DNA of 64,000 bases, taken from positions 129,443,470 through 129,507,469 of the forward strand of contig CM047809.1 in the NCBI GenBank assembly GCA_026214975.1. The letters are read 5' to 3'. The position numbers and the translations under genes were made by a program. The notes beneath the pieces were generated by a model, which saw only the letters and a list, made by a program, of their open reading frames with translations, was not told where the DNA came from and did not search any database. The stretch comes from Gentiana macrophylla. Taxonomy: Eukaryota > Streptophyta > Magnoliopsida > Gentianales > Gentianaceae. Below are positions 34,785-43,334 of the stretch, one piece after another; positions within the stretch are counted from its first letter, which is position 1, and each line of letters begins with the position of its first letter.

Positions 34785-35188
34785 GGACTTCGGAAGAAAA
34801 ACCGAAGTGGAGATGCCCTCCAAAACACAACAACCTATGGACTCCGGAAAAGCATCCGGAGTGGAGATGCCCTCCGAAAATCACAACTATGGACTCCAGA
34901 AGAACAGCTGGGGTGGAGATGCCCTCCAAAATCACAACTATGGACTCTAGAAGAACAGCTGGGGTGGAGATGCCCTCCAAAATCACAACTATGGACTCCG
35001 GAAGAACAGCCGGAGTGGAGATGCCCTCCAAAACATAACAACCTATGGACTCCGGAAAAGCATCCGGAGTGGAGATGCCCTCCAAAATATCAACTATGGA
35101 CTCCGGAAGAACAACCGGAGTGGAGATGCCCTCCACAAATCACAACTATGGACTCCGAAAGAGCCGTCGGAGTGGAGATGCCCTCCAA
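34785..35188 (+). repeat. Eight-unit tandem array of hairpins in the TRIM interior
   Basis: Units of 51-54 bp start at 34787, 34841, 34893, 34944, 34995, 35049, 35100 and 35152. Each has a 7-bp stem (ACTCCGG/CCGGAGT type) with an 8-nt loop, then an invariant TGGAG-atgcc-CTCCA hairpin. Stem sequence varies but pairing is kept, with G-U pairs in units 3 and 4 if read as plus-strand RNA. Both strands are open for long stretches because the unit is close to 51 bases. I do not regard these as genes. Confidence 0.9.
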
Positions 35189-35239
35189 ATTATGCCAATA
35201 CAAACTCAGCCTCGAAACCCGGCCTCGTTTGAGGGAGGA

Positions 35240-35576
35240 TATTAGAAGATAAAGTCACATAAGTGATAAAGTTGATGATAAAATTATTCAATTAGTCAAA
35301 TAGTTAAATTTAATTAAATGTTTAGTTTATCTTTAGTCATTTTAATATTTGTTTATCTTTAGTCATTTTAATATTTGTTTATCTTTATCTTTTAGACTAG
35401 AGTTTCACTATAAATATTGGTTGTATTCTACCATTTGTTTAATCAATCAAAAAAAGAACTACCTTTCAGATCTATTCTGTTTTTCTTTATGGTATCAGAG
35501 CAGAAGATAAATATATAAAATGTTAATTATCTACCTCCCCATCAGCTTAAGCTTTTAGGAGAGATGGTAGTTCACA
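35240..35576 (+). repeat. TRIM 3' LTR with internal primer-site motif
   Basis: The core (35240-35489) matches the 5' LTR. The element continues a further 87 bases (TGGTATCAGAGC at 35490-35501 through 'gtagttcaca') before the GAAAC duplication. The right terminus is therefore TA...CA with a primer-site-like sequence inside the terminal repeat. Confidence 0.75.
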
Positions 35577-35721
35577 GAAACTATGGTAAAAATTGACTAT
35601 GCGTTAAAACTAAATCAATATGCCAAATTAAATGTTCACGAGCTGGTAACTTCCATGTCACTTCACATACATTTTCAGAGGTGTTGTCTTGTACGACATC
35701 ATTTCGATCACACTACCTCCT

Positions 35722-35729
35722 TATATATA
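35722..35729 (+). promoter_or_regulatory. Candidate TATA box of the SWEET gene
   Basis: TATATATA in 'ccttatatatacaatcc' lies about 150 bases before the ATG at 35881, a plausible distance for a plant core promoter with a 5' leader. The matching region is deleted from the left-arm copy. The position is inferred from sequence only. Confidence 0.5.
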
Positions 35730-35880
35730 CAATCCAATTTCAAACAATAGCCCTCCAAAAAAAAAACATACACCACACCACAAGAAAGAATTCTCTACAT
35801 TTTTCTTTATAGTGAAAAAGAATACTCTCACTGCACTGTGCAAGATAGAGAAGAACGGTTCAACTAATATATTTATTTGA

Positions 35881-36970
35881 ATGGATTACTTAACCAGTGA
35901 TTTGGCCATTATACTTGGCATTATAGGTTTGCAATTCTCCTTCTGTTTACTTACAAGCACACATACCTAGATAAATATATTTAATTTTTCTCTAATGTAT
36001 AATATTGTATCACTAATTTTGATTCTTTTGGTACAGGAAATATCATATCATTCCTCGTTTTTCTTGTTCCGTTGTAAGTTTGATATAAGCTCATCAACAA
36101 ATTATTTTAAGTTTTAGACCATAAATATGCATGACTTTTTTTTTTCTGCAGGCCAACAATTTACCACATTATCAAGAAGAAATCTTCTGTTGGGTATCTA
36201 TCACTGCCTTATATCATAGAGCTTTTCAATATTTGTCTGTTAATATACTACGCCTTTTTAAGGGAATTTGCTGTGGCCATCCTTATACTGATTAATGCTT
36301 TTGGGGGTGCCATTGGATTGGTTTACCTTTTTCATCTATATTCTTTATGCCCCAACCTGGACTAAGGTAACGTTTATTTGTTGTTTGATAACTAAAACAA
36401 TAAACATGAACTAGAAAAAAAGACATGAACTAAAACATTTGATAACTTCGCAGATTGTCACTGCCGGTCTAATATTGTTAATAAACATTGGAAGTTTTGG
36501 TGCAATTTTGCTATTTACCTTGCTATTTGCTAATGACAATAACCGAATTCTGGTGGTCGGATGGATATGTGCTACCGTCAATGTTGCTGTGTTTACTACT
36601 TCGCTAGCAAACTTGGTAATATTTCTCATATTTTTTCTTCTATGCTAATTCAACCTCAACTAAGAAAAAAAACCACTCCAAGAAAAATAGAGGATTCTAT
36701 TCCATTCCATGAATCTGGAACAAACGATAAAATATATCTCGTCTTTCTTGAAAGGCTTACTACAGTGCTATTCCAGTACTAGACCTAACCCCATTTTGGT
36801 TGTTTCTTGCCTTTTTATTTTTTATTTTGCAGATAAAAGATATAAAGACAAAGTGGGTAGAGTTTATGTCAATTGTTCCATCACTTTTCCTCACTGCTAA
36901 TGCAGCTATGTGGTTTTTCTATGGACTCTTCCATAGAGATCTTTTCATTTTAGTAAGTTACAAAACTATT

Positions 36971-37020
<50 letters not shown>

Positions 37021-38018
37021 TACATACATGCACCCCTTAAATCCCTTAAATATTTTATGAAGCAAATAATAAGATAATTTGTATACTTAGGCAGCATTAT
37101 TTTGCATTACCTATGCAGGTTCCAAATGTGTTGGAAATCTTATTTGGGATAGTTCAAATCATACTTTATTTCATATATAGGAATGCAAAGAAAGTGGAGA
37201 ATAGAGGTGAAAATATTAGTGAAGCTGTTGTTTCTAGCACAAATCCATGCGCCACTGATTCGGTGCCTCCTAATACAACAATGACCCAAAGTATGAAGGA
37301 GCAGGAACCACTGGTATTGGTCTCTAGTAAAGAAATGGATGTAAGTGAGATATCTATAGTCCTAGTCAAGCAAAATGCAACTGTTCAAGAGGAAGAAGCA
37401 GAGGGAAATTCAAAAATGATTGAGCAGCAAAGTGCTCTCACTGCTGAAAATTTCCACCCAATATCACCCTCTCTACAGGTAGAACTTGAGAAATTAACTA
37501 TAGTTTCTAACTCTCCTGCTCTTGCTGCAGCCCAATTGGCAGCCAAGATGAATGAGGAGCTTGTTGATTCGGCTGAAAATACAAGAGCATTTCATTGTTC
37601 AATTGAGCCGGTTGCTGTAAACATTCTTGCCGATGTACAGCAACAACAAGGAACAGCTGAACTCGAATTTGCTGCGGAATTGTTAAAAGTTGATGTCTTA
37701 GAAAAGTTGGACAATTTAGAGAAGTCAGGAAGCGGGAAATTGGACTCAAATATTGGTAAAGGCCCTAAAAAAATCGTTGATGTAGCAAGCCAAATGGTTA
37801 AAAAAGGGCCTATGGTGGTTGAAAAGGATCAATTGTTTAAAGTTGCTGCTAATGGCAAGAGTCAAGACCATGGCATGCAATCTGTATTGAAGACTGCTGA
37901 GCTGAAGGTCAACAAAGTGGAATTTGGCCAAAATGCTGGTAAGGTGATGCAGGATTCTAAAAGTTTGACCACAAAAAAATCCTTCGAGATACTTTCTATG
38001 CCCGAGACAGATCAATGA
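35881..38018 (+). CDS. SWEET-family sugar transporter with long C-terminal tail (frameshifted?)
   Basis: SWEET proteins are seven-helix facilitators that move sucrose or hexoses across plasma or vacuolar membranes. Exons by GT-AG rule and family alignment: 35881-35926, 36037-36073, 36152-36366, 36454-36615, 36833-36952, 37119-38018. The product starts MDYLTSDLAIILGIIG. It has the first MtN3 repeat (PTIYHIIKKKSSVGYLSLPY), a linker helix (exon 4) and the second repeat (VEFMSIVPSLFLTANAAMWF, then VPNVLEILFG). Exon phases join cleanly except in exon 3, where an extra C near 36325 ('ggtttacctttttc') shifts the frame; the paralogue lacks it. The proline of the usual KSVEYMPF motif is Ser here. About 270 residues of charged tail follow helix 7, so the chain (about 492 residues) is nearly twice the family norm. 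The fold assignment is secure; whether this allele is functional is unclear. Confidence 0.85.
36979..37010. repeat. (TA)n microsatellite in SWEET intron 5
   Basis: An uninterrupted TA run of about 32 bases lies within the fifth intron and is followed by a short CA-rich run. It is likely to be length-polymorphic. Confidence 0.9.
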
Positions 38019-38216
38019 ATGTATCCAGGCCGAGCTCCAACTTATGAATCTAGACTACCCCAACATTCGGTCGATATGCTATACTTCTGACAAACACACT
38101 AAAGTAAAATTAACCCCCCTCTCAGAAGATAGCTAGGACTCCGAAGAAGAAGAAAATTTTCGATCTTTAGTTTTTCACTTTTTTTTTTTTTGCTCTTTAA
38201 TTTTTCCCAACAACAT
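38019..38216. other. SWEET downstream region
   Basis: About 200 bases follow the stop codon and include a T run near 38179-38190. No polyadenylation signal stands out. The Gypsy remnant on the opposite strand begins at about 38217. Confidence 0.4.
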
Positions 38217-38419
38217 CTAGAAGCTTGGCTTAGTGAGTTTCATGTCTGCGTTGCTATGAAATAAAATTTTTATTAAAAAGTACAACTTATGTTCCCGTAA
38301 CGCTTCTAAAACAGCCCGAACATGTTGCCAATGTTCCTCAACCGTGGCATTGTAAATCAAAATAGCATCGAAGTATCTTGCGACAAACCTGTTGACAAAA
38401 GGCTTCAACACTTGATCAT

Positions 38420-38741
38420 GGCTAAATTGCAATTTTAGTCCTCTAGCTGGACACGTTTTGCAATTTTGGTCTGGTTTTTCTCCGGCGACAATTTTAGTCA
38501 CTGTAAGTGGTTTTTGCAAAAATAGTCACGAACACCGGAAAGACCACTTACAGGACTAAAATTGTCGACTAAAATTGTTGAGAAAAGACCAATTTTAGTC
38601 TGTAAGTGGTCTTTCCGGCGTTCAGGACTATTTTGCAAAAAAAAAAAAGACCACTTACAGGACTAAAATTGTCGCCGGAGAAAAACCATGACCAAAATTG
38701 CAAAACGTGTCCAGTTAGAGGACTAAAATTGCAATTTAGCC
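38420..38741. mobile_element. Foldback element, copy 1
   Basis: It begins GGCTAAATTGCAATTTTAG and ends with the reverse complement CTAAAATTGCAATTTAGCC. Almost the entire element is a palindrome made of two arms of about 150 bp. GATCAT occurs just before it (38414-38419) and at 38748-38753, consistent with a target duplication plus six extra bases. It interrupts the Gypsy RT between CNAPSTF and KPFVNRF. Confidence 0.8.
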
Positions 38742-38914
38742 CTTCGAGATCATCAACCTCATAATTAAAAGTACTTGGAGCATTACACATGCCAAACGGC
38801 ATGACCAACCACTCATAAAGGCCCTCCTTAATTTTTCTTGAAGCTTGTTTTCCATTCAACCCCGGGTTTAATTTGAATCAGATGATACCCACTCGTCAAA
38901 TCGAGTTTGGTGAG

Positions 38915-39458
38915 TGATGTTGAGTAAAACACCAGGTTTGCGGTAACAGTGTTCATCTTGAGGATATGAGGCTATAAAAGTGTATATAAGTGGTGTTTTC
39001 CGGTGGCGCTCGGTGGCGGCCATGGATTCCGGCGGTGGTGTATTCTAAGAGAAGAAGACGGGGGCAATTCGGCTTTGCCTTGTGTTTTATATCATTTTAC
39101 CCGATCTCCTAATGAGTTACATAGTCCCTCTATTTATAGGAGGAAAGCTTAACAACTTAAGTAAACTTAGTCGTTAAGTAAACTAAAATATCTAGATGGT
39201 AAGTGGATCGAATATCTCGGCGGAGTCCACATAGGATCGAAGTCATTTGGCGGACCCGTTTATCAAATGAGATCGCGTGTGGCCCCCTTATCCTCTTTTG
39301 TCGTCGCATAGGGTTGAGGGCTTGGAATGGGTCGAAGGCTCGCGGTCTGATTTGACTTGAGAGCTCGCGGACGATAATGGTGGTGGCCTCATCCACTAAT
39401 GTCGGTGGTCGGTCGGACCGAATGAGATCCACGGACGAAGTAAGATTTAGGCACATCA
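38915..39458 (-). repeat. 3' LTR of the 3.9-kb element
   Basis: This 544-bp copy is close to identical to 42258-42804, with differences that are mostly short indels. It holds the TATA-like box noted above. The reverse-strand open frames in it are not considered genes. Confidence 0.9.
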
Positions 39459-39734
39459 ATGGCCCCTACTCCGTGCCTTAATCATTTTCTCAAAATGTTA
39501 GGCGGGAGTAATAGTGCGCTTGCGGATCCGTTGCCTTGAAATCTTGTGATGGCTCGTTATTATGGCGGATCGCTGTTAGCCTTGCCTAAGTGCCGTACTA
39601 CGAGTAGATATTTTCGTTGCTTGCATGTATTTGATGAATTTTGCTTCTTGTAGCTTGTGCAAGAATTGACCTTGCCTTTGGTGGCTTGAGAGCTTTTAGT
39701 CTTGTAGAGGACTCGCTTGAAGTCGAGTTCAAAA

Positions 39735-40366
39735 ATATGATGCCAGTGAGGTCGGGCTTATAAAATGCTCGCTCGGCGAGTTCGAATATGATGCCGACTA
39801 TATAGGTCGGTCTTACAGAAAGGTTCGCTCGGCGAACTCCAAAATATGATGCCGACTGGCGTCGGGCTTATAAATGTTCGCTCGGCGAACTCCAAAATAT
39901 GATGCGACCTGGCGTCGGGCTTATAAATGTTCGCTCGGCGAACTCAAAATATGATGCCGACCTGGCGTCGGGCTTATAAATGTTCGCTCGGCGAACTCCA
40001 AAATATGATGCCGACTGGCGTCGGGCTTATAAATGTTCGCTCGGCGAACTCAAAATATGATGCCCGACCTGGCGTCGGGCTTATAAAAGGTTCGCTCGGC
40101 GAACTCCAAAATATGATGCCGACCTGGCGTCGGGCTTATAAGAAGGTTCGCTCGGCGAACTCAAATATGATGCCGACTGGCGTCGGGCTTATAAGAAGGT
40201 TCGCTCGAGGGCGAACTCCAAATATGATGCCGACCTGGCGTCGGGTTTATAAGAAGGTTCGCTCGAGGGCGAACTCCAAAAATGATGCCGACCTGGCGTC
40301 GGGCTTATAAGAAGGTTCGCTCGAGGGCGAACTCCAAAATATGATGCCGACCTGGCGTCGGGCTTA
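39735..40366. repeat. Tandem array of about 11 units, 53-57 bp
   Basis: Each unit contains GTTCGC-TCG-GCGAAC, a 6-bp stem, and CCGAC-ctggc-GTCGG, a 5-bp stem, separated by 'tccaaaatatgatg' and 'gcttataa'. Later units lengthen the first loop to TCGAGG without touching the stem. The first unit has CTCGC/GCGAG where others have TTCGC/GCGAA, a paired change. Open frames across the array arise from unit length and are not genes. Confidence 0.9.
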
Positions 40367-40640
40367 GAGTGCCGATACTGTTTATCGGGCTTGATCGCCG
40401 ACAACGCTCTGTCGGGCTTAGCCGCCGACAACGCTCTGTCGGGCTTTGATCGCCGATAGTCGTTATATCGGGCTTGAACGGTGTTATCGAAACCACCGGT
40501 AACTTCTTTGTGCATTGTAGCGAAAGCAGGCTTTGATCGCGCGATAGTCGTTATATCGAGCTTAGATGCCAACAGCGCTCTGTTGGACTTAATTGCCAAC
40601 AACGCTCTGTTGGACTTAGAATGCCGTGCATGGAGCGGCG
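40367..40640. repeat. Second hairpin series, covarying stems
   Basis: Hairpins follow at irregular 27-60 bp steps: CCGATA/TATCGG (40372-40388), CCGAC/GTCGG (40398-40415), CCGAC/GTCGG (40425-40442), CCGATA/TATCGG (40453-40471), CCAAC/GTTGG (40569-40586) and CCAAC/GTTGG (40596-40613). Loops are mostly 'aacgctct' or similar. Both arms change together from unit to unit. Confidence 0.85.
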
Positions 40641-40834
40641 GGCCTTTTGTTGTAAAGAAATCCATGTTGATGGCGAGCTTGTAGCGAGATAGCTCATAAT
40701 AAGATAGCTTGTAATAAATGAGTCACGTCACGGAGCTTATAGCGATTGTTTGCTTTATTTTTTGCTCGAAATATTTCATCTTTTTCGAGTCCGCTATTTG
40801 AGTCCGGCGTATCATATATGTATATATAAATATA

Positions 40835-41220
40835 TATAGGGCCCCCTTGTTTTTAGCGAGTCGAGGGCGTTAAAGCGTCGAACTTGCTAAAAATAATTTA
40901 ATTGAAAACCTTACTTGTTTTGTTGAGCTGATGGTGAATCGAAAAAGCGATGTCTGACCCCCTTGTTTCGGTGAGATTGAGGCGCTAAAGTGAGCTCGCC
41001 GAAAATACTTGGGGCGAATAATAATACTTGTCTCGAATGGGACCTGTTTTGTTGCACTTTTTGACTTGATCGAAAAATCCGATATATGGCCCCCTTGTTT
41101 TTGGTGAGGTCGAGGGCGCTAAATATCGAGCTCGCTAAAAATAATCGAACATAAAGTCTGACTTGAACTTGATAACTGAATCAAAAAATTCCGATGTGTG
41201 GCCCCCTTGTTTGGGACAAG
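40835..41220. repeat. Four degenerate repeats with 'ggcccccttgttt'
   Basis: The word 'ggcccccttgttt', or 'gacccccttgttt', recurs at about 40839, 40957, 41089 and 41199, each followed by a 'gcgag/ggtgag-tcgagg-cgctaaa' block. The period is roughly 110-130 bases. On the element's own strand the word reads AAACAAGGGGGCC, which is purine-rich like a polypurine tract. Confidence 0.7.
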
Positions 41221-42257
41221 ATTGAGATTGCGAGTAACTTGTCTGAAATAAATGTTGAGGTCGAGCTTTAATTGGACTTAGAGCTTGCCGACCGAGTCGA
41301 GCTTAGAAGTGGCGATAAGTCGGACTTAAATTTGGCCGACGAGGTCGGGCTTAGAGCTACTTGAATTTGTTGAGTTGTTGTTTGTTATTTTTTTTTTTTT
41401 TTTTCGGGGGAATTTATCAATTATGCCATTAGAAACTTATCCATGATGGTGGCAAGCGTTCCTCATAAATTCATGGAACATGTTGATGAAAAATGCTTGT
41501 ATCAAATAAAAGGAGTGCATACCATATCATGAAAAATGCTTGTATCAAATTAAATCGATTCCACCCCAGGCCTCCAAAATAGCGGTGCGGCAACAAGAGA
41601 GGCGTAAATCCTTTGGTTCTCGAGGCTCACGGCAAAGGCGTCAGCGGATACTCCGGCTCTTTTCTCGGTCGACTCTTTCATCTATCTAGTAGATGAGAAC
41701 TCGGATTTTGGTGGCCGGTCTTTGCCTCCCTCTTTCGTCGTCGGCTCCTCCTCCACTCCTTGCTCGCGGCGGTAGCGGCGACACGAAGCGACACCGAATG
41801 ATGTCGGCGTCGAAGCAAAGCGACCAGCGACCTTTGAAGCGAGCACTACTCTCATTCTCTTCTCTTGATTTTCTCACTTTGCCTTTGCGGCTCCGGTGGG
41901 CGGTGATGCTTCTTAGGCTCGGTCATCTTCTCGGTGAGATGAAATGAAACCCAATTGGAGGTCACATCAATTTGGATGCTCAAGGAAAACACGCCTTTAT
42001 TTGCCTTTTCTCTTAATCACGGTAGAACTTCTTCAAGCGACAAATTTGCATTCTTCCCCCTCTCAATCTTCCAATTTGATGAAGACCTCGAGCTCTGTTA
42101 TGAAAAATTTTAGATCTGAATCAAGATCTATTAGATTCTGAAGGAGGTCTTGTAGAACACCTAGCGGAAAGCCAATAAATGGGAAATTTTAGGCCGCCGG
42201 AAAAATTAAGATCATTGGAAAAGTGATAAATATGTCGATTTCCGTAGCAGAGCCAAG

Positions 42258-42804
42258 CGATGTTGCGTAAAACACCGAGTTTCTTGTGCAGTGTTCATCT
42301 TGAGGATATGAGGCTATAAAAGTGTATATAAGTGGTGTTTTCGGTGGCGCTCGGTGGCGGCCATGGATTCAGCGGTGGTGTATTCTAAGAGAAGAAGACG
42401 GGGGCAATTCGGCTTTGCCTTGTGTTTTATATCATTTTACCCGATCTCCTAATGAGTTACATAGTCCTCCTATTTATAGGAGGGAAAGCTTAGCACTTAA
42501 GTAAACTTAGTCGTTAAGTAAACTAAAATATCTAGATGGTAAGTGGATCGAATATCTCGGCGGAGTCCACATAGGATCGAGGTCGCTGGCGGACCCGTTT
42601 ATCAAATGAGATCGCGTGTCGGCCCCCTTATCCTCTTTTGTCGTCGCATAGGGTTGAGGGCTTGGAATGGGTCCGAAGGCTCGCGGTCCTGATTTGACTT
42701 GAGAGCTCGCGGACAGTAATGGCTGGTGGCCTCATCCACTAATGTCGGTGGTCGGTCAGACCCGAATGAGGATCCACGGACCGAAGTAAGATTTAGGCAC
42801 ATCA
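42258..42804 (-). repeat. 5' LTR of the 3.9-kb element
   Basis: This is the partner of 38915-39458. Its inner end reads CGATGT instead of TGATGT. The matching TATA-like box is the complement of 42470-42479. Its outer end ACATCA abuts the GTGAG target duplication. Confidence 0.9.
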
Positions 42805-42988
42805 GTGAGCACCGTGGCCCCATGTATATGATCCATCATCTCTTCCACTCTCGGAATCGGAAAACGATACTTGATTGTGATCTTGTTGATAGCCCAACTA
42901 TCCATACACATCCGCCAATGACCATCTTTCTTGGGGATTAGAATTGCCGGCATATCACAAGGACTCAATCTGGGTCGCATAACCCTCA

Positions 42989-43334
42989 GGCTAAATTACA
43001 ATTTTGGTCCTCTAACTAGACACTTTTTTTATTTTGGTCCTGGTTTTTCTCTGGCGACAATTTTAGTCCTGTAAGTGGTCTTTTTTTTTGCAAAAATAGT
43101 CTGAGCGCCGGAAAGACCACTTACGAGGACTAAAATTGTCGCGGAAAGACCATTCTGAGGACTAAAATTGTCGCCGGAAAATACCAATTTTAGTCCTATA
43201 AGTGGTCTTTCCGGCGTTCAGGACTATTTTTACAAAAAAAAGACCACTTACAGGTTTAAAATTGTCGCCGGAGAAAAACCAGGACCAAAATCGAAAAACG
43301 TGTCTAGTTAGAGGACCAAAATTGTAATTTAGCC
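42989..43334. mobile_element. Foldback element, copy 2
   Basis: It starts GGCTAAATTACAATTTTGG and ends CCAAAATTGTAATTTAGCC, with the same internal words as copy 1 ('tttttctctggcgacaatttt', 'agaccactta', 'ggcgttcaggac'). It has an extra duplicated arm segment near 43140-43200. It interrupts the same minus-strand Gypsy pol just upstream of the RT fingers. No clear target duplication. Confidence 0.8.

Larger units (their letters stand above)
33936..35576 (+). mobile_element. TRIM-like non-autonomous LTR element
   Basis: The insertion site is proved by the left arm, which reads 'attgaaactatgg' without it. GAAAC is duplicated at 33931-33935 and 35577-35581. Direct repeats starting TATTAGAAGATAAAG at 33936 and 35240 are the LTRs. 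'TTTGAGGGAGGA' just before the second is a polypurine tract, and TAGTATCGGAG / TGGTATCAGAGC after each resemble the initiator-Met-tRNA primer site. A TATA-like 'ctataaatatt' lies near 34103. The 1-kb interior has no gene, only an array of hairpin-forming repeats. Confidence 0.87.
33115..36560 (+). repeat. Right arm of the SWEET inverted duplication
   Basis: It matches the left arm (16020-19052) in reverse complement from 'tatggttagtaaatctaacc' to 'ggtggtcggat' inside SWEET exon 4. It carries a TRIM-like element (33936-35576) not in the left arm. The arm may continue further right, but the left partner has been cut. Net length is about 1.8 kb without the insertion. Confidence 0.88.
38915..42804 (-). 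mobile_element. Non-autonomous LTR element with hairpin repeat arrays, 3.9 kb
   Basis: The LTRs at 38915-39458 and 42258-42804 start TGATGT and end ACATCA, with GTGAG duplicated at 38910-38914 and 42805-42809. Minus orientation is indicated by CTATAAATAG (complement of 39130-39139) about 320 bases into the LTR, and by the purine-rich GGAGTAGGGGCC directly upstream of the 3' LTR (complement of 39461-39472). The 2.8-kb interior has no gag, RT or integrase; about half of it is tandem or dispersed repeats. I found no clear primer site. It lies inside the RT of an older Gypsy pol. Confidence 0.9.

Noticed and set aside
34702..35136. Minus-strand repetitive protein with a 17-residue period (LEGISTPAV-type)
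   Set aside because: The frame exists because the repeat unit is 51 bases. Both strands are open, and units of 52 and 54 bases elsewhere break or preserve it by chance. Hairpin pairing explains the conservation better.
35490..35501. Possible tRNA gene or tRNA-derived SINE at TGGTATCAGAGC
   Set aside because: The sequence is the complement of a tRNA 3' end, as in a primer-binding site. No A or B box or cloverleaf is present.
39735..40640. CRISPR-like array
   Set aside because: Units are contiguous tandem repeats without unique spacers, inside an LTR retrotransposon of a plant.
41693..41947. Plus-strand open frame of 84 codons
   Set aside because: It lies antisense within the interior of a minus-strand non-autonomous LTR element, and its composition is Leu/Ser-rich without any family resemblance.
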